Positions 31,820 through 31,867 of a DNA stretch of 31,867 nucleotides are shown here, in pieces (positions within the stretch are counted from its first letter, which is position 1; every line of letters begins with the position of its first letter). The translations under genes were made by a program, and so were the position numbers. Source of the stretch: an uncultured Eubacterium sp. (GTDB taxonomy: Bacteria; Bacillota; Clostridia; Lachnospirales; Lachnospiraceae); contig CAJTZX010000045.1 in assembly GCA_910584345.1 (NCBI GenBank), positions 1 to 31,867 of the forward strand, given 5' to 3'. Below the pieces are notes generated by a model that saw only the letters and a list, made by a program, of their open reading frames with translations, did no database searches and was not told the DNA's origin.

Positions 31820-31867
31820 GCAAGACGCAAATACGCGGATGCCCTGAAAGCCATAAAAGATAAGGAC
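31787..31867 (+). other. Open frame running off the right edge
   Basis: Twenty-seven open codons after a TAA, CALFQFSNKAHARRKYADAL then KAIKDKD, continuing past the window. No start codon is present, and the first part is the palindrome itself. The latter half looks protein-like, so it may be the interior of a gene interrupted by the mobile region. Confidence 0.2.

Noticed and set aside
1..31867. CRISPR array or prophage structural genes
   Set aside because: No regularly spaced direct repeats and no capsid, tail or terminase genes were seen; the mobile parts are recombinase and transposase relics only.

Overview
The window looks like the chromosome of a low-GC, flagellated, Gram-positive anaerobe, most likely a Lachnospiraceae-type Clostridia. 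The pointers are the dgt-dnaG-rpoD-trmK order, DUF5685 and DUF6142 proteins, a type-A-like RNase P RNA, a CsrA-flagellin pair and the general codon style. Genus and species cannot be fixed from sequence alone.

Layout. 1-900: left edge with a cut-off XRE-type regulator, a small DUF7662 gene and a gene fragment, all on the minus strand. 911-3713: a flagellin locus. A FimB-sized tyrosine recombinase gene lies between two inverted palindromic sites (911-939 and 1621-1653). A good sigma-28/SigD-type promoter (956-982) sits inside this segment and points away from csrA and the flagellin gene, which follow just outside the right site. The simplest reading is a self-encoded invertible promoter switch for csrA-flagellin, here in the OFF orientation. 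The flagellin leader carries two GGA motifs, one in a hairpin loop and one on the Shine-Dalgarno, as expected for CsrA control. So two layers of control, DNA inversion and CsrA, would converge on one filament gene. 3742-9053: cysteine desulfurase, a SpoVB/MurJ-like flippase, a J-domain protein, a DUF5685 protein, a zinc-ribbon membrane protein and rnpB.

9100-17982: a long minus-strand housekeeping cluster, dgt-dnaG-rpoD-trmK-(BglII-type endonuclease, MT-A70 methylase)-nif3-TGS/uridine-kinase-like protein. The restriction-modification pair has been slipped between trmK and the nif3-like gene, which normally adjoin, with overlapping ends.

18115-24171: a GT-C-type membrane protein, two divergent tRNA-Leu genes (CAG and AAG) each with its own strong promoter, an integrase remnant, ribokinase, a MarR regulator with tandem operators in its own promoter driving a frameshifted MATE transporter, and tRNA-Thr. 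24259-28978: an ECF sigma fragment, a 165-bp near-perfect palindrome, and the minus-strand set pyrE-VanZ-DUF6142-M29 aminopeptidase-purE.

29040-31867: a graveyard of mobile-element parts: a decayed phage/ICE-type integrase, a transposase C-terminus, a twice-frameshifted tyrosine recombinase and, upstream of it, a 13-8-13 palindrome resembling a recombinase core site. No CRISPR array or rRNA was seen.
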